Positions 58,638 to 64,000 of a stretch of 64,000 nucleotides of DNA are shown piece after piece (the first letter of the stretch is position 1; the number at the start of each line of letters is the position of its first letter). The stretch spans positions 186,001-250,000 of the forward strand of contig JADJXO010000003.1 of the NCBI GenBank assembly GCA_016715825.1. Reading direction: 5' to 3'. The translations under genes were made by a program, and so were the position numbers. The notes below the pieces were generated by a model. It was not told the origin of the DNA, searched no databases, and saw only the letters and a list, made by a program, of their open reading frames with translations. This DNA comes from Nitrospira sp. Lineage in GTDB: Bacteria; Nitrospirota; Nitrospiria; Nitrospirales; Nitrospiraceae.

Positions 58638-60512
58638 ATGTTGTCGACGAGTTATCCCGAGACGGAGTTCGGTGATCTCCACCGCAGACTGTTTGCGCTA
58701 CGTCTAGGCCTCTTACTGGTGGTCGGCTTGCTCGGTCTTCGCCTCTGGCATTTGCAGATTCTAGAGGGCCCGTATTATCGAGACCTCTCCGAAAATAATC
58801 GCACCAGACAGGTTCTGCTTGAGCCGGCTCGCGGGTTGATCTTTGACCGGAACGGCATCCTCCTCGCCAATAATGTATCAAGTTTCAGTGTCTATGTGAC
58901 GCTGGAAGATGTGGACGATCGTGAGGTCTTGATTCAACAGCTCAGTGAACTCCTGGGTTTGGACCCCGCGCTCGTGAGAAAAAAATTAGCGATCAAAGGC
59001 AGTAAATTGCTCCCTCGCAAGATCAAAGACCGCATGACTTTGCGCGATGCCACGCTCGTTGAGTCTCGCCGGCTCGACATGCCCGGCGTCATGATCCAGG
59101 TGGAGTCCCAACGCAACTATCCCGGCGGACTGATTGCCTCGCACCTGTTGGGCTATGTGGGGGAAATTTCAGCAGATCAACTTGAGAAACCAGAATCTGA
59201 CGATCTCCACCAAGGCAGCATTGTGGGACAGTACGGCATTGAGAAGTCGTATGATCGGCATATGCGGGGAATGGCCGGGCAGAAAAATGTGGAAGTCGAC
59301 GCGCTGGGTCACGAGAAGAAGTCGTCAGTCGTTGAAAAACCGCAGGCAGGGAACGACCTCTATCTGACGATCGACGCGCGTCTCCAGAAGTTGGCCGAAG
59401 ATTTGCTCGGTGAGGAGCAGGGCGCCATTGTCGCGCTCGATCCGAACAACGGGGACATTCTCGCCATGGCCAGTCGGCCCGCCTTTGATCCCAACGTCCT
59501 GTCAAGGGAGCTCACCGCGAAACAGTGGGTTCAAATCGTGCAAGACGAAGGGCGCCCGCTGAATAATCGTGCCTCACAAGGCCAGTATCCTCCGGGCTCC
59601 ACCTTCAAGATTCCAATGGCTGTCGCTGCCCTAGAAACCAAGACCATGTCGCCATCCAGTACTGTTCATTGCACCGGCGGGTATCAGTTCGGTAGACGAC
59701 TGTACCGAGATTGGAAAGCCGGTGGGCATGGGTATGTCGATCTCCATGAGGCGTTGGTCCATTCCTGCGACGTCTACTTCTACTCGATCGGTCAGCGCAT
59801 GGGTATCGATGTGATGGCAGAGTTTGGAAAGGATTTTGGGCTTGGGCGGCCGACGGGTGTGGAACTACCGTCGGAACGATCGGGAATCATGCCGACCCCG
59901 GCATGGAAACAAAAGGTCAAGCGGGAATCCTGGTTGCCGGGTGAGACCATTTCGGCAGCCATCGGACAGGGATTTGTGACGGTGACACCGTTACAGATGG
60001 CCAGTATGATGGCCACCGTCGCCAACGACGGGGTCAACTATCGTCCTCGGCTGGTGCGAGCGGTCATGGATCGAGCGACGGGAAATCTCCAGGAATTGCC
60101 GGCCGTTCCTCGTGGGAAAATCAATGCCAAGCCTGAAACGTTCCGCATCATTAAGAGTGCACTGGCTGATGTCGTCACGAAGGGAACCGCGACGAGAGCG
60201 AAGTCATCCATTGTGACCATTGGGGGGAAGACAGGGACGGCCCAAGTGGCTGCGCTTCGAACTGGCCCCGAAGAAAGCATTCCCAAAAAGTTTCGTGATC
60301 ATGCGTGGTTCGTGGCCTTTGCACCGGTGGAATCACCCAAGATTGCGGTAGTGGTACTCGCTGAACATATGGGACATGGGGGGGCTGCGGCAGCGCCTCT
60401 CGCCAAAGAACTCATTGAAGCGTATATGAACCTCACCACCCCGACACCGGTCGCCACCTCAGGGCTGTCAGGGATGAGCCCAGATGACGGGAGAGGCATC
60501 AAAGACTCATGA
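58638..60512 (+). CDS. mrdA: Penicillin-binding protein 2 (elongation transpeptidase)
   Basis: A 624-residue class B PBP that cross-links peptidoglycan during elongation. Membrane anchor at about 18-38, pedestal domain (RGLIFDRNGILLANN, YGEIEK-type YGIEKSYDRHMRG), then the transpeptidase domain with the nucleophile S-x-x-K in PPGSTFKIPMAV, S-x-N-equivalent in VHSCDVYFYSIG and K-T-G-T in GGKTGTAQV. Stop overlaps rodA (ATGA). Confidence 0.95.
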   Translation: MLSTSYPETEFGDLHRRLFALRLGLLLVVGLLGLRLWHLQILEGPYYRDLSENNRTRQVLLEPARGLIFDRNGILLANNVSSFSVYVTLEDVDDREVLIQQLSELLGLDPALVRKKLAIKGSKLLPRKIKDRMTLRDATLVESRRLDMPGVMIQVESQRNYPGGLIASHLLGYVGEISADQLEKPESDDLHQGSIVGQYGIEKSYDRHMRGMAGQKNVEVDALGHEKKSSVVEKPQAGNDLYLTIDARLQKLAEDLLGEEQGAIVALDPNNGDILAMASRPAFDPNVLSRELTAKQWVQIVQDEGRPLNNRASQGQYPPGSTFKIPMAVAALETKTMSPSSTVHCTGGYQFGRRLYRDWKAGGHGYVDLHEALVHSCDVYFYSIGQRMGIDVMAEFGKDFGLGRPTGVELPSERSGIMPTPAWKQKVKRESWLPGETISAAIGQGFVTVTPLQMASMMATVANDGVNYRPRLVRAVMDRATGNLQELPAVPRGKINAKPETFRIIKSALADVVTKGTATRAKSSIVTIGGKTGTAQVAALRTGPEESIPKKFRDHAWFVAFAPVESPKIAVVVLAEHMGHGGAAAAPLAKELIEAYMNLTTPTPVATSGLSGMSPDDGRGIKDS

Positions 60513-61630
60513 TCGATCGATTGACCGAGCGTCGTGGCCTCGACGGATTCGACATTCGCTATGTCGGCCTCATGCTGGCTATCCTGGCGATCGGGGTGCT
60601 GTCCATTTATAGTGTCACGCAGGGACAGCAGAATGGGAATACCCCCTACTATCTAAAGCAGTTGATGTGGATCGCCTTAGGTACAGCGGCCTTTCTCATC
60701 ATGTGGGCGGCGGATTATCACGATCTGGCGCGGTTTGCGTATCCAGCCTACGCGTTTATCCTTCTAATGCTGGTCTTCGTCCTGTTTGAAGGACGAACGA
60801 GTAAAGGGGCCCAACGATGGATTGCGATGGGTCCTTTCAGTTTTCAACCGTCTGAGTTTGCCAAGCTGATTCTCGTGTTGGTCTTGGCGCATTATTACTC
60901 GAAGGCCCCTCGTGTGGGGTGGCTGCAGCGTGTCATTGTTCCGGGACTCTTGGTGTTGCCTGGTCTGCTCCTCATCCTGAAGCAACCGGATCTTGGGAGT
61001 GGACTGAGCTTTGTGGCCGTCTACGCAGCTATGCTACTCATGGTCGGGGTTCGCTCTCAAGCCATTGGCTTTATTCTCTTATTCGGGATTATGCTGTTTC
61101 CGTTTGCATGGGAAGGGGTATGGGGGTCCTTGCATGATTATCAGCGACAGCGCATTATGGCGTTCGTCGACCCAGGCTATGACCCCGGTGGGAAAGGCTA
61201 TCATGCTCTCCAATCAAGGATTGCCATCGGATCGGGTGAGCTTCTAGGCAAAGGGCTCTACGGGGGGACGCAGAGTCAACTGAAGTTTTTGCCGGAAGGG
61301 CATACCGATTTCGTGTTTGCGGTGTTTGCGGAAGAGTGGGGATTTCTGGGTGTCATGGTTCTCTTGGGGTTATTTGTGGGGTTAATCTGGCTCTCGTTGG
61401 AGATTGCGTCCAAAGCAAAAGATCAGCTTGGCGCGTTACTTGCCGCCGGTATCGTGGCCATGCTGTGTTTCTGCGTCGTGGTCAATATCGGCATGACGGC
61501 GGGAATGTTTCCGATCGTCGGGATCCCCTTGCCCTTGGTGAGTTATGGTGGAAGCGCCACGATCATGACCATGGCGTCGTTGGGCTTATTGCTGAATGTC
61601 AAACGAAAGCGACTGAGCCTGTTTTATTGA
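60509..61630 (+). CDS. rodA: Rod shape-determining glycan polymerase RodA
   Basis: A 373-residue SEDS-family glycosyltransferase with about ten transmembrane helices, partner of PBP2. Diagnostic blocks: GAQRWIAMGPFSFQPSEFAKL, KQPDLGSGLSFVAVYAAML, GTQSQLKFLPEGHTDFVFAVFAEEWGF and GIPLPLVSYGGSATI. The catalytic Asp of SEDS proteins is expected near EGHTDF. Last gene of the elongasome run; rng follows after a 159-base structured gap. Confidence 0.95.
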   Translation: MIDRLTERRGLDGFDIRYVGLMLAILAIGVLSIYSVTQGQQNGNTPYYLKQLMWIALGTAAFLIMWAADYHDLARFAYPAYAFILLMLVFVLFEGRTSKGAQRWIAMGPFSFQPSEFAKLILVLVLAHYYSKAPRVGWLQRVIVPGLLVLPGLLLILKQPDLGSGLSFVAVYAAMLLMVGVRSQAIGFILLFGIMLFPFAWEGVWGSLHDYQRQRIMAFVDPGYDPGGKGYHALQSRIAIGSGELLGKGLYGGTQSQLKFLPEGHTDFVFAVFAEEWGFLGVMVLLGLFVGLIWLSLEIASKAKDQLGALLAAGIVAMLCFCVVVNIGMTAGMFPIVGIPLPLVSYGGSATIMTMASLGLLLNVKRKRLSLFY

Positions 61631-61789
61631 ATGAAGACCGAACGACCAGACTAATGGGTATCTGTCTTTCGGAGGAGATACTACCGAAAACCCGCGGAAC
61701 CAGGGGTGGTATGAACTCAGGGCCTGGGCGTACGCTCGCGTCCGGTACCCCTCCCATCACCCGGGGGTTTTCAAAGCAAAGGAGTCAGT
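61631..61789 (+). promoter_or_regulatory. Structured leader before rng
   Basis: A 159-base gap with several complementary segments: AAAACCC near 61690 faces GGGTTTT near 61770, and AGGGGT faces ACCCCT inside it. It could form a long multi-branched stem in the rng message. There is no consensus promoter and the downstream T-run is short, so terminator function is doubtful. Confidence 0.4.
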
Positions 61790-63298
61790 ATGGGAGTTGA
61801 GATTGCGATCACAGCCTCGCGAGAAGAAACTCGCGTGGCGGTCCTCGATGGTGGGGTGGTCACCGATTTATTTGGAGACCGCGCCAAGCACAAGGATTTT
61901 GTCGGAAATATTTATAAAGGACGAGTCGCCAAAGTCTTGCCGGGAATGCAAGCCGCGTTTGTGGATATCGGGCTGGAAAAAGCCGCGTTCATGCACGTGT
62001 CCGATCTGTTGGCGGACGCGGAACCAGGCGACATGTTAGTTGAGGCCGAGGAAGATGATAAAGATTCGGATATGCTCAGGCCCAAGCGTCAGAGTGCCAA
62101 GCCGATCGAACAGCTGCTGAGTGAGGGGCAGGAATTGATGGTGCAAATCTCGAAGGGGCCGATCGGCACCAAGGGATCCCGCGTCACGACGTATGTTTCG
62201 CTACCGGGACGCTACCTGGTTTTTATGCCGAACGTCGATCATATCGGCGTGTCGCGGCGTATCCCGCGTGATGAGGAGCGGACCAGGCTGAAGGAAATCA
62301 TGCGCCGCGTTCGCCGCCAGGGCTGCGGGTATATCGTCCGCACCGTCAGTGAGGGGGTCAAAGAGGATGAGCTGAAGTCCGATGTCGACTTTCTGCACGT
62401 GCTCTGGCAGGACGTCTTGACGAAACGAGAACAGCTACCTGCTCCTGCCTTGCTGCATTCTGATTTGAGCCTCAGCTTCCGGGTAGTGAGGGACCTGTTT
62501 GGGAAGAAGGTCGATCGGCTCTGGATCGATTCACGCCAGGAATACGAGGCCATTCGTGGATTTGTCCAGCGCTTTTCTCCAGAACAGACGGCACGGATTC
62601 ATTTCTACGACAAGGACGAACCGTTGTTCGACCATCTGGGAGTCGAGCAAGAAATTGCGCGTGCCCTAAGCCGGAAGGTATGGCTCAAATCAGGCGGCTA
62701 TCTGGTTATTGACCATACTGAAGCCATGACCGTGATCGACGTCAACACAGGGCGTTTTGTGGGGAAACGCGACCAAGAAGAAACCATCGTGCGCACTAAC
62801 CTCGAGGCAGCGAAGGAAGTCGCCTATCAGCTCAAGTTGAGAGGAATTGGGGGGATCATCATTGTCGATTTCATCGACATGGAACGTGAAAAGAATCGCG
62901 ATCGAGTCTATCATGCGTTGGTAGATGCGATGGCGGCTGACAAGGCGCGAACGAGGATCTCCAGAATTTCGGATCTTGGGTTGATCGAGATTTCTCGCGA
63001 GCGTGTTCGGGAAGATCTCTTGCGATCACTGTCCGAACCGTGTCGTTATTGTGAAGGTCGCGGATATACGAAGTCTCCTACTACAGTAGCCTACGAAATC
63101 TTTCGCGAGATCCGACGGATTGAACCTGCCTCGGATCAACAACGAATCGTCGTGGGAGCTCACCCAACGGTGGCTGACTTGCTCCAAGATGAAGAGCGTC
63201 ATGGAATTGAGGTGTTGGAACGGGATTGTTCGGCAAAGATCATTATCACTCCGGATAGCCAGCTACATCTTGAACAGTACGATCTGGTCGTTCTCTAG
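61790..63298 (+). CDS. rng: Ribonuclease E/G family endoribonuclease
   Basis: A 502-residue RNase G-type enzyme that cuts single-stranded RNA, acting in mRNA decay and rRNA/tRNA maturation. S1-domain region (FVGNIYKGRVAKVLPGMQAAFVDIGLEKAAFMHVSDL, about 38-75), 5'-sensor and RNase H-like domain, then the DNase I-like catalytic part VIDVNTGRFVGKRD with metal-binding Asp, and IIVDFIDMEREKNRD. C-R-Y-C near 420 provides the zinc link between subunits. It lacks the long C-terminal scaffold of RNase E, so RNase G is the better name. AAGGAG ribosome site. Confidence 0.93.
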   Translation: MGVEIAITASREETRVAVLDGGVVTDLFGDRAKHKDFVGNIYKGRVAKVLPGMQAAFVDIGLEKAAFMHVSDLLADAEPGDMLVEAEEDDKDSDMLRPKRQSAKPIEQLLSEGQELMVQISKGPIGTKGSRVTTYVSLPGRYLVFMPNVDHIGVSRRIPRDEERTRLKEIMRRVRRQGCGYIVRTVSEGVKEDELKSDVDFLHVLWQDVLTKREQLPAPALLHSDLSLSFRVVRDLFGKKVDRLWIDSRQEYEAIRGFVQRFSPEQTARIHFYDKDEPLFDHLGVEQEIARALSRKVWLKSGGYLVIDHTEAMTVIDVNTGRFVGKRDQEETIVRTNLEAAKEVAYQLKLRGIGGIIIVDFIDMEREKNRDRVYHALVDAMAADKARTRISRISDLGLIEISRERVREDLLRSLSEPCRYCEGRGYTKSPTTVAYEIFREIRRIEPASDQQRIVVGAHPTVADLLQDEERHGIEVLERDCSAKIIITPDSQLHLEQYDLVVL

Positions 63299-63406
63299 AA
63301 TTGCGCCGTATCAGCTGTCCGTTCCCACCGGGAGCCTAGTTGTTCGGATAGCCTCATCCGGCTGACGCGACTCCTCGATCAATCATTGTCCTTCGACGAG
63401 ATCCAG

Positions 63407-64000
63407 ATGGACGAAGCAGCATTGACGTCATGGCTCATGCTCCAGGCGATTGATGGAGTCGGAGATCGCACGCTTGTCAAACTGATTCAAGCGTGTGGCT
63501 CAACCGACGCCGCTCTCGCTGCAACCATGGAGGAATTGTTGCATGCCGGTTGTAGCCTGGAGTTGGCTGAATCCATACGGCGCGGTCCTGATACCAACAT
63601 CCGGCAGCAGATTGATCGACAAGTGAACATCATCGAGCGACTCAAGGTCAGAACGCTCACCCTGTTCGATCCATCCTACCCGTCTCGGCTCAGGTCTATT
63701 CCTGATCCTCCGCCGCTGTTGTATATGAGCGGGGCCTTGATTCAGCAGGATGACATCGCTGTGGCCATTGTGGGCGGACGACGGGCGACCGATTCCGGCA
63801 GGTTTCTCACGGAGGAGATTGCCAAAGAGCTGTCGGAGCGTGGCGTCACGATCGTGAGTGGACTGGCGCGAGGGATCGACGCGGCTGCGCATCGAGGGGC
63901 AATAGCGGGAAAGGGGCGTACGGTTGCCGTGCTGGGGTGTGGGATCGACCGAACGTATCCTTCCGAACACCACGCGTTGCGCCGGAGCATTGAGTCGCAT
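63407..64000 (+). CDS. dprA: DNA-processing protein DprA, 3' end outside the window
   Basis: The first 198 codons of DprA, which loads RecA on incoming single-stranded DNA in transformation. Translation gives an N-terminal helix-hairpin-helix/SAM-like part (LMLQAIDGVGDRTLVKLIQACGS), then the Rossmann-like domain IAVAIVGGRRATDSGR, IVSGLARGIDAAAHRGA and VAVLGCGIDRTYPSEHHAL. The usual Gly-Ser-Arg is Gly-Gly-Arg here. The ATG at 63407 has a weak ribosome site; the frame is open further upstream (TTG at 63386 possible). The gene runs off the right edge. Confidence 0.9.
   Translation, partial: MDEAALTSWLMLQAIDGVGDRTLVKLIQACGSTDAALAATMEELLHAGCSLELAESIRRGPDTNIRQQIDRQVNIIERLKVRTLTLFDPSYPSRLRSIPDPPPLLYMSGALIQQDDIAVAIVGGRRATDSGRFLTEEIAKELSERGVTIVSGLARGIDAAAHRGAIAGKGRTVAVLGCGIDRTYPSEHHALRRSIESH

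Noticed and set aside
1..64000. CRISPR arrays, insertion sequences or prophage genes
   Set aside because: No regularly spaced repeats, transposase, integrase or phage structural genes were found.

Overview
The window is a chromosomal segment of a Nitrospira-like bacterium (phylum Nitrospirota). This is inferred from gene content, not from a marker search. A Pup-type proteasome locus sits in a genome with Gram-negative-style lipoproteins and a SurA-like periplasmic protein, next to a five-subunit 2-oxoacid:ferredoxin oxidoreductase of the kind used in the reductive TCA cycle. Gene density is high. Most genes lie in long co-directional runs with 1-11 base overlaps (ATGA, TAATG, TGATG). No phage, insertion sequence or CRISPR array was seen.

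Layout. 0.3-3.0 kb (minus): an Abi-alpha/DUF4393 protein behind a palindromic promoter, then three overlapping genes (small zinc-finger-like protein, HIT hydrolase, secreted protein). 3.1-12.4 kb (plus): HD hydrolase, YjbQ and HtrA-type protease run into the proteasome locus ARC-Dop-Pup-PrcB-PrcA-PafA, the system described in Nitrospira as UBact. Apparent single-base frameshifts interrupt the end of the protease and the start of ARC. 12.5-14.4 kb: YheT-like hydrolase, class II aldolase, tRNA-Asn. 14.4-18.7 kb (minus): the five-subunit oxidoreductase operon behind a consensus promoter and a leader of about 200 nt. 19-21.1 kb (minus): TPR protein, YciI, DUF2203.

21.2-34.1 kb (plus): rho and rpmE, then prfA-prmC-murA and a histidine run (hisG, D, B, H, A, F, IE). 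The his run is interrupted by an opposite-strand HepT/MntA toxin-antitoxin pair and contains a co-directional lipoprotein gene. 34.2-38.1 kb: dnaG-rpoD, tRNA-Ile(CAU). 38.2-41.3 kb: zinc-ribbon coiled-coil protein, a short RNase HIII, M48 lipoprotein protease, RNase P RNA. 41.4-54.7 kb: ilvB-ilvH-ilvC-psd-pssA, a T-box leader, leuA-cupin-leuB-NHL protein-asd-DUF2905-SpoIID-queA. This run joins branched-chain amino acid, phosphatidylethanolamine and aspartate-family synthesis. 54.7-64 kb: SurA_N-like membrane protein (minus), RDD protein, the elongasome cluster mreB-mreC-mreD-mrdA-rodA, rng, and a dprA cut by the window end.

The leading candidate for an unusual system is the proteasome/UBact locus: its Pup ends in Gly-Glu, its ATPase lacks the usual C-terminal docking tail, and its 5' part carries two apparent homopolymer indels. 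Also notable are the T-box on leuA, the TA pair inside his, and a recurrent 18-nt promoter spacer.
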